In this document: in pieces, positions 35,441 through 46,599 of the stretch
How positions within the stretch are numbered: the first letter of the stretch is position 1
Layout: every line of letters begins with the position of its first letter
DNA from: Punica granatum
Lineage: Eukaryota > Streptophyta > Magnoliopsida > Myrtales > Lythraceae
Reading direction: 5' to 3'
NCBI RefSeq assembly: GCF_007655135.1
Contig: NC_045129.1
Location: 23,286,274-23,350,273 of the forward strand
DNA length: 64,000 nucleotides
Notes under the pieces: generated by a model
What the model saw: the letters and a program-made list of their open reading frames with translations, nothing else
What the model was told of the DNA's origin: nothing
The model's database searches: none
Made by a program: the position numbers and the translations under genes

Positions 35441-35698
35441 TGTACGGACCCGAATGTGGACTCTCGTCGGGGCCCGCATTGCGCGCTTTTGGATCGCGCT
35501 GCTTGGTCGGAACGTCCACCTTCCCGTGGGGACGCGCGTCGGACACGCGTGAGAGAAGGAGTCGCCACTTATCATTTTACGACCCGACAGTCGAGGGCGG
35601 ATAAGTTACCCGGGTCTAGGGGTATGGAACACCTAGTTTGTTGTTAAGGCATTGGTCTGTGCGGAACCGGAAAGTCCGTGTTCGGGGGTTCATGTTAC

Positions 35699-35761
35699 GT
35701 GCGGGCCTATATCCCGCGCGCCCTTTCGGTACTCTGGTTTGCTAGGCTTGCATGTTTTATT
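35699..35761 (-). terminator. Poly(A)-like signal and hairpin, G 3' LTR
   Basis: AATAAA on the minus strand (35756-35761); hairpin CGTGCGGG/CCCGCGCG with one mismatch (35699-35721). Confidence 0.45.
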
Positions 35762-38147
35762 ATTTACCGCGTGAATTAAGCTGCACTCGGCTCGTACGTT
35801 TTGACACCGGAGATTCGATGAACCAAACAATGTCGGTTGAGAAGCCGGGAGAGAAGTAAATCTATATGTCAGGGAATTGGTTCACAATCTTTCGTTACAG
35901 TTCATCGAACCATGGAGGTTGAATCCCTGCGTGAACCAGAACCGCGAGATCTTGGATTTACTTGTGTCTGGGCAAGCATTAGACCGATTCGATTAATTCG
36001 ACTCTCGGACCGTTCGCTCACCGACTGGAATTCTTACAGAATAAATGCATCAAATAGAATCCTTACAATGCTCTCAAAACAATAAATACAAATTACAAAA
36101 GGGTCGAATTCCAGTCGTTTTGCGTTCGGTTATTATTCCACTCTAACTCACCGTGAGTTTAGGGAAAAGACCGAAGAACTAAAATTCAATGGACGCTCTC
36201 GCTGAATAGGGCGTTGGACCCTGTGAGTGTTGATTAGGGTGTTGGACCCTGTGCTCGATGATTAGGGCGTTGAACCCTAATATTATTCGGCCTAGGGATC
36301 AGGCTCGACCCGCATGGCAAACAGGTGCGGAAAAATAACACGCAACATGTTAATAACAGACAAAGTGTTTGTTGTTGTCGTGTTTACGTGAATTGATAGA
36401 TTATTAACCCAGTGGTGTTTTTGCAAGCAAATGCCATATGCTAAACAATCAAACATGTGCCAACGTTTTAGCATTCGGCTTTGTTTTGAGAACTTGACAA
36501 AGAGAGTCAAATCTCAGGTGTGTGGATTGCTTTTACAATTGTTCTGTATTGTGACACTGAATCACCACTGAATTAACCAAACTCGTGTTTTGACTCTAGA
36601 TTTGGAATCTAGAATTCCTCCTAACCATTATCTAGTGTTTGGTTAGGTCGAGTGAAAGGTTAATCGGCATTTCGCATGTTTTCTAACAGAGATAACCGTT
36701 CTAGTTACCCGAGTCTATGTTAGGATAACAGAAACTCATCAGTTAGATAAGAAAAAGGCTATACAGATGAACCTGCACCTGAACAGGTAGCCCATTCTTA
36801 TCCCGTACTGTAGTGTTTCTGTCATGCTAACCCTAAGGGTGTCGCTGAATTGTGAAAAGACGATTTTGCCCTTTATTTGAAAATTGTTTCAGAAAAGGGG
36901 AAAACATCGCAGTGCGGGCCACCTCGGCCTGTAGCCGGTGTCAACCAAATCCCTGGATCATCCAGGGTTATGCAAGAACCCCGGAAAAGCCAAGGAACCG
37001 GTCAATCCGCCCGGAAGTGATCTAGAAAGATCTTCTGTATCGTGACCTAAGCTACCTGGAATCAGGTAAAAACTCAAGTTGAGACACAGAAGCCCTTTCT
37101 AGACATCCATGCTACATCGGACCGCGCGTTTCGGGTTTTGAAATTGATAAGTTTGAAAAGGGCACCAACGTCCTTTGACGACTCGTCGACGCGAGTTATC
37201 AGTTAATGTCCAATTCGGGTAAACTTTATCAGTGTGAAGTGGGTTTAATCATGTGAGCGTCCCGATTAACCCGTTTGTGGAATTAATGCTTAAGGGTTAT
37301 AGCCGAATGCATTAATTAGGAAAACGATTCGTGATTCGACGACCAAAATGAATCCATAACGATCAAGGATAATTCAGTTGAATAACCGACAATATCCTTA
37401 TAACCGAATGGATCTAAATGAATCCTCGATACATGAATCCATGTACGTTAATTTTAAAAGAGTCTTTACACGATAGTTTAACATAGGAATCGTAAAGACA
37501 TTGAAGTAAAAATTCACACCATCCGATAAACGAATTAAACTTGAGATAAGGAACTCATTCTTGACCCAAGGAAGGCCAAGAAGCCCTCGGCTTCATCTTA
37601 TGAAAGGTGGCCGAAGGTTCTCATGGCTCTATCCGAGTCATAAATGATTTCCTAATCGTGGTTTAATCATTTTTTCGCATGCTCAAACATCAACCGTGAT
37701 AAATAACACTCCTTTTTAACAAAAGCCGGCGTTATCACGATTTGTTTAGCTCATTTAAACATACAAACATTCACAAACGTGTTAATTAAGGAAAGGATAA
37801 AATAACACCGGCTTCATGCAAGCAATAATGATAAAACAAACTCGGAAACTAACTTGAATAGGCTAAGGAGATCGATCTTAACCCGTAAAGAGCAATTTAA
37901 GTCTCGACCCTCTCATTTAGAGAGTTGGCCGAGAATTAATTTGCCATAGTCGGGTCGGGATAGTCTTCTTTACGATGATCCAAGCCCTTTTCCGACATGG
38001 TAGCAAGTCATAAGATAGTGCACATGCATAATATGACATAAACTTGCATGAAAATTAAATCTTGCAAGTGAAACATGCATGAAACACCATAATACTCCAT
38101 AGCCATGCAAAAATATAAAAAGCCCTAACTCTTCTAAGTCGAAAATG

Positions 38148-38172
38148 TTTTACCTAGCCTCGGAATACGAGG
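38148..38172 (-). other. Stem-loop with donor-like CTAG|GTAAAA (G 3' LTR)
   Basis: Minus-strand stem CCTCG/CGAGG, loop TATTC (38158-38172). Absent from the G 5' LTR because of its deletion. Confidence 0.5.
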
Positions 38173-38239
38173 AAAGAGTCGGGGAAGTGTTTGAGAGTCG
38201 GGTGACTCGGTGGAAACCTTAAAAGGATATTCGGGTGCA

Positions 38240-38890
38240 AGGGTGGACGTGCACGGGAGCGGTGGTGACGGGCGCGGACGCGCTGGTGACGAGCGCTGAT
38301 GGCGCTGGTGACGGGCGCAGGTGGCGCTGGTGACGGGCCCAGGCGTGCTGGTGACGGGCGCGGACGTGCTGGTGACGGGCGCGGGCGTGCTGGTGACGGG
38401 CACGGGCGCGCTGGGTGACGAGCGCTGGTGGCGCTGGGTGACGAGCGCTGGTGGCGCTGGTGACGGGCGCGGGGGCGCTGGTTACGGGCGCGGGCGCGCT
38501 GGTGACGGGCGCGGGCGCGCTGGTGACGGGCGCAGGCGCGCTGGTGACGGGCGCGGGCGCGCTGGGTGACGGGCACGGGCGCGCTGGGTGACGAGCGCTG
38601 GTGGCGCTGGTGACGAGCGCTGGTGGCGCTGGTGACGGACGTTGGTGACGGACGTGGGTGGCGCTCAGCGACGCTCGGTGACGCTGGTGACGGACGCTGG
38701 GGTGCTCGGTAACAGACGCGGGTTGCGCTCGGTGACAGACGCTGGTGACGCTCGCGGGTTGCGCTCGGTGACGGACGCAGGTTGCACTCGGTGACGCTCG
38801 GTGACGGACGCGGGTTGCGCTCGGTGACGGACGTGGGTTGCGCTCGGTGACGCTCGGTGACGGACGCTGGTGACGCTGGTGACGCGTTAC
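38240..38890. repeat. GC-rich minisatellite CTGGTGACGGGCGCGGG (G 3' LTR)
   Basis: About 35 units of 12-20 bp around GGTGACG. The 247-aa open frame on the minus strand (38154-38897) is repeat-derived. A shortened version is in the G 5' LTR. Confidence 0.9.
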
Positions 38891-39210
38891 TGTTCACCCG
38901 AGAGCTCCAACTTCACCCGAAACGACCAAAACGATGAGCAAACGACTCCAAACTAAAAAACTGGGTTCAGAAATGGAATCCTTGGGTCCGAAACATGTCG
39001 TCTATGAAGTTTGAAGAATTTTGGATATAAGTCGGAATAGTGCCCGCTATGGATCCCGACCTAAACTCCAAAGATATTTGGCTTGGTTCTTGGTTTTCAT
39101 GAAGTTCTTAGCTTGCTGCTGGTTCCTAAGAAGTTGAGAGCATTTTCTAGAGGGAGAAACTAGCAAGATCATGTGTGCTTCATGAGTCATTAGCTTAATG
39201 ACAAGTAGGC

Positions 39211-39220
39211 AATATATATG
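39211..39220 (-). promoter_or_regulatory. TATA box of G 3' LTR
   Basis: CATATATATT on the minus strand in the position equivalent to the TATA boxes of C and A. Confidence 0.5.
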
Positions 39221-40822
39221 TGAAGCTAATGAGCAATTAAGCAAAACAGAGCACCATTAAGGGCCTCATTAGCAAAAGTCGGTTGCCCTGATGAAGATGA
39301 GGATGAATGTCCTCCATGTATCTTGATGAGGAAGAGCCAAGAAGCATTAATGGAGGTGTAGTTAATGGTTTGAGTGTTGACTAGAAAGACCAAAGATATT
39401 TTGGGCTAGGTGAGGGCAAGAGAGAAAGGGGAAAAGGCCGAAAACTTTGGGGCAAAGGGCGGTTGCCCTTGGGCAGCCCGTGGGTCCCACGGCTTGTGAG
39501 GAGAAACCGGGAAAAGACTCGAGTCTCGATTGGTCGCGTATTCGAAGTTCGTGGTTCGAATTGAACGTCGAATTGTCGGTATACGCGTGAAAACGGAGTT
39601 AATGAGCCCGAGATTGACATTTTCCATTGAGAAATGCCCCGGAAGCATATGAGGCTCGGAAGCCGGATTTGCTCATTGCAGATGACCAGAGCGAAGTTGT
39701 CCGCTTCTGACAGCATATCTTGTGTCTGCATCTCACGTTGGTCATTTTGACATCAATTGTCAGTCAACGTGAACAATCATCCCTTAAGCCGGTAATGCTA
39801 ACGTGGGGCCGGAGACGTCCTAGGAGGCCGAAACTGGATTTCTCAGGATGACTTCTGAGTTGCTTGGGCACTCCGGAGATTACTGTAATCTCTGTTTGTC
39901 AAGATCAGACCTCCAAGGACTTGAAGAATGTATCTGAGACCTCTAAAGCGCTGTTCGGGAGGTCTAGATGAGTTGTGTGATTTATTCCGACGATTCCACA
40001 TTGAGCCTTGAGAAGGCTAGCATTGTGTAACGTAATCATTCGGCGTCAAGTTTCCCCAAAAAGGACCTCCGGACATGGATTTCCACTGAAAATGGCCATT
40101 TCCGCTCCTCGGAGGTTACTCGGGAAACTGTGAAGGGTTTTGCCGTCTGTTTTGCCCCATTGTGAATGTCTGCTAGAGTTTTCTGGGCAATGCGGTATGA
40201 ACTTCATTTGCTGTAATTCCATCAGACCATTCTCCGGCTATGCTCTTCTGAAGAGGGGTATGCTTGTTTTGCCGTTCGGAAGTCATTTGAGGTATCTGTG
40301 TGACTTCCAAGAGACAATCTGAAGCATTGTTCATGCTCTGTGTGCTGATAGGGCATGGCCGCGTCTGATATTTGGCATTAACTTTTCTCCAGGAAACCGG
40401 CATTTTTGGACTTCCACTGAAAAGTTGTCTGTATACAGAAAATTGTTCTGTATAGAGCAGATGATTTGCAAAATGCCTTTGAAGACATTTTCCATCCTTT
40501 TGGCACTGATGTGGATTTTTGGAGTCCAATATTTACTATCTTCCGACGACCGAGCGAACTATCGGAAAATAGTACCGTCCGTGTAATACACTGAAAATGC
40601 CGGTTTTGGACATTGTTGAGCTCTCTGGTCGCTCTGTTGCCTTTTGGTGACCCGTAGAGTCCTTCTGTCATGTCCATGGGCCATTTGCTCAATTTTGCCA
40701 ACTTGAGGATGAATAGTGATTTCTCGCTCTGCCGAGCCGTTTTCTGTGTTCTGCTCAAGTCGTGGCTTGGATCATTGCTAATATCGTTGTTTGGAATGGG
40801 GAGCCAAAATGGGGTGCGGACA

Positions 40823-40836
40823 GCTTGCCCTTCTTT
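40823..40836 (-). other. Polypurine tract, element G
   Basis: AAAGAAGGGCAAGC on the minus strand, same as in A. Confidence 0.82.
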
Positions 40837-41039
40837 GACTGCTTGCTCGAGTAGAGGATGCAATCAAAGATTTCAAAAGCACCCCAGTTTGATAGCAATG
40901 ATCAAGGTGGAATTTCCTATATGGCCCTCTCCTTTTTGCTTTGGATATGTAGGATGTTGTACCTAATAAAAAGGGAATATGGTGAGATGCGCACAATAGA
41001 CATGTAGAGTTCGGAACAAAGCTGAAACAGGCAATTAAA

Positions 41040-41220
41040 GTAGGGACTGACCCGACGGGGATTGACCCCAATGCAAGAAAAGTAGTCGGGACTGACCCGA
41101 AATGAACTGACCCCGATGCAAGAAAAGTAGTCGGGACTGACCCCGATGCAAGAAAAGTAGTCGGGACTGACCCGAAGGGGACTGACCCCGATGCAAGAAA
41201 AGTAGTCGGGACTGACCAGA
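41040..41220. repeat. Tandem repeat AGTAGTCGGGACTGACCC (element G)
   Basis: About five irregular units combining GGGACTGACCCGA and ACCCCGATGCAAGAAAAG, followed by two ~96-bp units at 41225-41400 (GTTTGCAATATGCAC ... ACCCGGTGGACTTGCGA). Confidence 0.85.
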
Positions 41221-41390
41221 AGGGGTTTGCAATATGCACGGGGCGCATACCGAATGAACTGCATAGTTCAAAGGCGCCTACCCGGTGGACTTGCGAGGTG
41301 CACGAGCGCTTGCTCGGGGGGTTTGCAATATGCACAGGGCGCATACCGAATGAACTGCATGGTTCAAAGGCGCCTACCCGGTGGACTTGC

Positions 41391-41735
41391 GATGTGCACT
41401 GCGATCCTGAGAGGGTGCACGCTAATTAAAGTGCATTGCGGAAATAAATGTGCACTGCGATCCTGAGAGGGTGCACGCTAATTAAAGTGCATTGCGGAAA
41501 TAAATGTGCACTGCAATCCTGAGAGGGTGCACGCTAATTAAAGTGCATTGCGGAAATAAATGTGCACTGCAATCCTGAGAGGGTGCACGCTAATTAAAGT
41601 GCATTGCGGAAATAAATGTGCACTGCAATCCTGAGAGGGTGCACGCTAATTAAAGTGCATTGCGGAAATAAATGTGCACTGCAATCCTGAGAGGGTGCAC
41701 GCTAATTAAAGTGCATTGTAGAAATAAAGGTGCAC
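41391..41735. repeat. 56-bp tandem repeat, about 6 copies (element G)
   Basis: Near-identical units with ATCCTGAGAGGGTGCACGCT and AATTAAAGTGCATTGCGGAA. High identity indicates recent amplification. Confidence 0.95.
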
Positions 41736-42306
41736 GAAGTAAATGCAAACGCTGAGGAGTTGTGTGAGGTGTGGAAGGAATCATTGTGCTTCCTCCATCA
41801 CTGAGCTTGTTCGTGTTACAATCGATGTGGTGGCAAAATGCTTCGTTACTTGCCAACTGATTGCGATGCAACTGAGTGCCTGGAGTGCTGCTCTGAAGAT
41901 TCTCCTCTTGGGTTGAGATTGTCACCCGTCACATGAAGTAGAGATGAATCGATCTTGGGGAGATATCTTCCAAGGAGCGTTGATTTGTCGGAGGCAAGCG
42001 TTGATGCTGGGACGAAGTCATTTCACTAAAGCCTTACCTCTGTGGCAGTGATGTGTTTGATCTGCCGAAAGCCGGGCTCGCCGCTAGGCGGTTACCTATT
42101 GGGCTACCGAAAACCGACTTTGCTGCTGAGGAATGATTGTGCTTTGTCGAAGACCAGCTCTGCTGCTTGGGCGGTCATGCTTTGACCTGTTAGAAGTTCG
42201 CCGAAAGTCGGCGTCTTGTATTGCGAGACTCGAGCTCTAAGACAGAGCGCCTACGTATCCCGTAGAATTAGGAATCAGAGTCTGTCGTAGTTCATGCTGT
42301 TTGCAG

Positions 42307-42371
42307 TACCTGTGATCCTGACATTACTAGTAAATCCTGTTAGAAATACTAACAAGTAATGGACACAGGTA
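42307..42371. other. Conserved inverted repeat TACCTGTG ... CACAGGTA (element G)
   Basis: 8-bp arms (42307-42314, 42364-42371) with a second perfect nested repeat TGTTAG AAATA CTAACA. Preceded by the conserved GCGCCTACGTATCC ... CGTAGTTC block (42248-42294). Confidence 0.65.
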
Positions 42372-43089
42372 AGCATGAAAATGTTGTTGCGACACGCAGA
42401 TCTTCAGTTTTCGGTCACCTAAACAACCCATGAAGACTTTTGCTTTGACAGTATAAGTAGGTCCCGTCCTCAGAGGCCTAGATGCGAGGCCTCCAGGGGC
42501 TTCCGTTAGCTATGTATTGGGCATATCGAGACATCCTCGACGATGCCCTAGCAACTCTATCGGTTGTTCGACGCGCCCGTCGGCTTTGAACCCTTCTCAA
42601 TAGGGTACTGTAGGGCGGCTGCAATTGGAACTCGTTTGGGGATTTCTGTTCAGATTTGGTCAAACTCGGTCCAACCATTTCCAAAGCGTTATGACTAGAC
42701 TCTCGAAGAGGAATGTCTGGGATTTTGGCTCTGTGATAGCCTGTTGAAGGATGGCTGTGACCCATTCGGAGTTATGCAAAGACAAAGTGAAAAGAGAAAG
42801 CTTGGGAAGCACGTTGCCCGCAGGCTAAAAGGATACACGGGTTCACACCTGCAGTGAGATGTACCCCCATTTTCCTTCGTCCTTCTGTTGTGTAGGTTGT
42901 ACTGAACTGCTTGGACGGCGTATTCAGTTACCCATTGTGCTTGAGGAAGGTTCCCTCTTGGACGGTTGAATGGTATTGGAGAGCCGATCGGGAATCGTGT
43001 TGGAATAGATAAACTGGCCACTTCCCTTGGGGATCCCTTGTCCACACGATGTGTGAGAGACTAGGGGGCAATTTTATTTATCTCTTGTT

Positions 43090-43500
43090 TTGCTCTCCTT
43101 TTGCTACGGTCACCCATCTCGGGGCCGCACCTCTCAACCTAAAGGGGAAGAGCTCTCCTTTTGCTACGACCGCCACAAAGGGTTTTCGGTCGTGCCTCTC
43201 TTTTACCCTAGCTTTTGCCTAGGTCGCCCCAAAAAGGGGTTTTCAACTTAGCGGGCTCGATTCTTTTATCTCTCGAGTTTGCAAGGGCGAAGGGTTCGAA
43301 GGATTCAACCTCCAAATGCATTGTTTTCTGTCTCCGTCGAGGAGTTGTGTCTGCTGCTCCCCTTTTGTCGGGGTTTGTTGATTTCTCAGGATTGGCGGCG
43401 TCGGAGTTTTAAATCTCGGCGGTGCCTTGTTTTGTTCATTGGCAGGTTTTTTTCTGCATCTTTTCTCTCTCTCTTCATTGGCGGGTTTTTCCCGCTTCTT
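43090..43500 (-). repeat. 3' UTR hairpin array (element G)
   Basis: Units at about 43097-43140, 43158-43196 and 43208-43258, each with an inverted repeat; for example ACGACCGCC ... GGTCGT. Then GCGGGTTTTTCCCGC at about 43482-43496. Confidence 0.7.
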
Positions 43501-44937
43501 TTCGCTCTGTTTTTTTTTCTTGCAGCTGGGGTTTGTTTTGTGCCCCGTGTCTTTGTTTGAAACTCCTCGACTTTGTATCGCCGAGGCCACTTTGGTGTGC
43601 TTCGCCTCGTGGAGACTTGTTGTGTGTTGCTAGCCCTATTTTGTGAGGACCGGCTTTCTTGGAAGTTTGACTCCCGTGCACTCGAAAGTTGAACTTCGTG
43701 TCATTTTCCCTTGCAATCTCTTCAGGTGAATTCCCCTATTGTCTAGAAGGAAAATACAAATTTGCCCTAGGGAATCAGTGGCCGGAGTTGTCTTGATGCT
43801 TGTTGTGGAGGAGGCCTGGACTTAACGCAAATGACCAGGAGCGTTCCAACGTCACTTGCTGGAGTGACCCACGATGGCGACCTCGGGGCGAACTTCAACT
43901 AGGGAGGCCCAGTGTACGTCGCTTGCCGAGGTTGTGTTGGCGCGAACTTCAACCGGGGATACCCCAGTGTACGTCGCTTGGAAATGCTTTTCGTGGGTGG
44001 ATGATGTCCGAGGTGGTCTCGGTGCAAGCGTTGAACGCGAATGCCCTGGTCTTTTATCGTCGATGTGACTTGTGGTGGGCGGTTTGTGCAACTGTCGCCC
44101 CTGGCCGTCTCATGTCGTCAATGTCAACTGAAATCGTTGCGTTGATAGCATAAGGCTCGCTAAGTTGTTTTTGTCTTTAGCTTTGTAGGGGGTACCTCCG
44201 TGCCGAGTCCCTTCCCTGTCAAAGTATAAGGGAGGAGGCTCGAGAGGAGTTCTTGGAAAGGCGTGAGCCTGTGCATCATTCTTCGCCTGTGACCGGCGTG
44301 TCCCTGTAAAAGATGACAAAGAAGATGGTGTGTTAGGCGACTGTGCGGTGGAGTATGCGGTAAGAAATATGGGGTGGACCCATGGGAAAATCCCTTTTGT
44401 CCCGCACACGACCCATGGGGTGTCGCGTGTGGATGACATTTGTTTCCGGGAATGTAGTCATCGCTACTCTGGAGTGGTTAGACCATGACTGAGGTCACAT
44501 AAGCATGTTTTCCCTAATTGCGAGTAGGCATGCGCAGCCGTCCTAGGGAAGGCTCGAGAAGCCGAGTCCCACGAGGACTGGTGAGTCGAACAGGTCCAAC
44601 AGAACTGATAGGGCGTCTTCGAGACTGTCCTAATGCTCAATTGAAGGATTTGTTCATGTCGGGAGCCTATTTGTGGGAATGCATTTGAATGAAAGCAACA
44701 GAGAGTTTAAAGAAAACTGCGCGTGTTGCCCTAGTGTTTAGTCGGTGATCACAACGGAGGTGGATGAGATCCATTCTTTGATCGGAGGCATGACCGTGCT
44801 GGTCTGCGATGGAGAGTTGGGTCATGCTCTGTTTGTGGAGCTGTCACTTTCTGTCTTTGCAGTGGAAAGATTAGACTTGCTCCTTGAAGTATCGCTTGGA
44901 TGAGTTTGTATCCAAGTCGATTTTGGATTTCAGATGA

Positions 44938-45075
44938 GCCTGAAAGCAGTAAATGCGAGGCGTCAAAACCTGAAAGCAGTAAATGCGGGGCCGAAGCCCA
45001 AAAGCAGTAAATGCTGGGCCGAGGCCCGAAAGCAGTAAATGCTGAACTGAGGTCCGATGCAGTAAATGCATGCTC
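44938..45075. repeat. GCAGTAAATGC repeats (element G)
   Basis: About five units of CCTGAAAGCAGTAAATGC(G/T)G with GGGCCGAAGCCC variants; counterpart of D at 29588-29834. Confidence 0.82.
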
Positions 45076-45559
45076 GATAGGAAAATGCAAGAGATGTAAG
45101 AGCAAAGGTCAATGCTGAGGAATAGCGCAAGGTGCCGCAATGCAGTGACGCCGATTTGCTTGCGGTATTGCTCTATGGAGCAGGGATGGGGACTTAGTGT
45201 TGAAATCCCAAGGAGCTGGATGGATAGGAGACGTTTGTTATCTCAATTGTGGTCGCTTAGTATTCAGGCTGTCTTCTTGTTGAGAATTTCCTGCAATGGG
45301 AAAAGAAAACAATGAAGGAGCATGAACCGTTCAGCATTTCAATGCAAGAGTGTAGGGAAGCGAACTGGCCTGGTAGGTGTCGTGCGAGCACACCGAGAGA
45401 CATGCATTGATACGTTGAGCAGGCATGTATGAGTTGGTGTGAACATGCTTGGACATATGTGAGGCGCGCTCGATCGCTGGTAGATGCGCTGGGTCACGCA
45501 GAGGGACGTGTGTCCGATCACGTAGTGACACTCTCTGTTAGGAAGAAGTTAGTGTTGGT

Positions 45560-45900
45560 TAACTTCGCCTGGGAAGGTTGATCGGCCCTCGGGCCACAGT
45601 TCGTCTTGCTGTGGAGGAAGGGTGAAGGCCGCGAGTGGCCTGCCGGCTAAAGTGGGCACGACTCGCCTATCGTGCGGGGTGGGTGGCCGGGCTGGACGGC
45701 TTATGGTCATAGCATGTCTCGCCATGGAGAGGTGAAGACCGCAAGTGGTCTACCCGCGAAGGTTAGCACAACTCACATGTCGTACGGGGTGGGTGGCCGG
45801 GCTGGACGGCCTCTGGTCATAGCACGTCTCGCCATGGAGAGGTGAAGACCGCAAGTGGTCTACCCGCGAAGGTTAGCACAACTCACATGTCGTACGGGAC
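45560..45900. repeat. 110-bp tandem repeat, three copies (element G)
   Basis: Units start at about 45561 (diverged), 45671 and 45781, sharing GGTGGGTGGCCGGGCTGGACGG and GTGAAGACCGCAAGTGG. The last two are nearly identical. Confidence 0.88.
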
Positions 45901-46578
45901 ATGGTAGTTGCTGTGCAAACATCGGATGCAGGCAATGTATGAGTTTTCAAAAGCTAATGTCGTTGCATTGATTTGATTAAAGTTCCCAGATTTACGAAGA
46001 TAGTTCATTTGAAAAAGGGAACTTAAGCAATAAACCAATGCAATGTCCTAGTTTATTTGAAAACATGCATGTAGGTGCAGAAAGAATAAATTATAATTGT
46101 ATCTGTTACAATGTACATCGCTCATTATAGAAAAACAACAAAAGGCCCGCCTAAAAGAAAAACTACGAGCCGACTCAAAGACTCAACTTTTGGGTCGGTT
46201 GACGGCATGAAGGCAATTTTGGTCCAGCATGACGGTCCCTGTTTATGCATGGTTTAGGTGCTACCGGGATAGCAACTAACTAAGGATGGGGGCTCCCGAC
46301 TCAAGGGTATCAATTCCATGAAATCGGGCGGGATTCTTTTCAAGGCCTAAGCGACAGTCGAACCGCGCGTCGTACCCCTACTTCGAACCCCTGTCTAACC
46401 TAGCTTCCTAGATTGCCGCTCGTGGGATTTCAAGCGTGGTACCTAAATCCACTAGAATGATGCAATGCAAGTGCAGAAAAGTAAATATGCGTAAAATAGA
46501 TAAGCGAGAAAGTTGCAGAAAGCGGTAAATGAACATGCAAGCAAGCAAACGGGATCGAGCCCGAACCCACTAAGTATG

Positions 46579-46596
46579 TCCCCAGTGGAGTCGCCA
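46579..46596 (-). other. Primer binding site, element G
   Basis: TGGCGACTCCACTGGGGA on the minus strand, identical to the PBS of B, so both families use the same primer tRNA. Confidence 0.82.
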
Positions 46597-46599
46597 AGC

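Larger units (their letters stand above)
35441..40822 (-). mobile_element. 3' LTR of element G (type 1), 5,382 bp
   Basis: Starts (plus strand) TGTACGGACCCG and ends GGGGTGCGGACA, with one substitution in the usually invariant terminal GCTGACA. It is the full-length reference for type 1 in this window. Confidence 0.92.
40823..46599 (-). mobile_element. Element G internal region, non-coding
   Basis: 5.8 kb without recognisable protein similarity. Known parts: PPT, tandem repeats (41040-41735), hairpin (42307), hairpin array (43090-43500), unique region shared with D (43800-44930), GCAGTAAATGC repeats (44938-45075), 110-bp repeats (45560-45900), and leader and PBS (about 45960-46599). At about 46025 the leader is joined straight to the sequence that in B lies between ORF1 and gag. 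Confidence 0.8.

Noticed and set aside
38154..38897. 247-aa proline/serine/arginine-rich open frame on the minus strand
   Set aside because: Lies entirely in the GC-rich minisatellite of LTR G. The frame changes with repeat number, and the G 5' LTR copy does not keep it.
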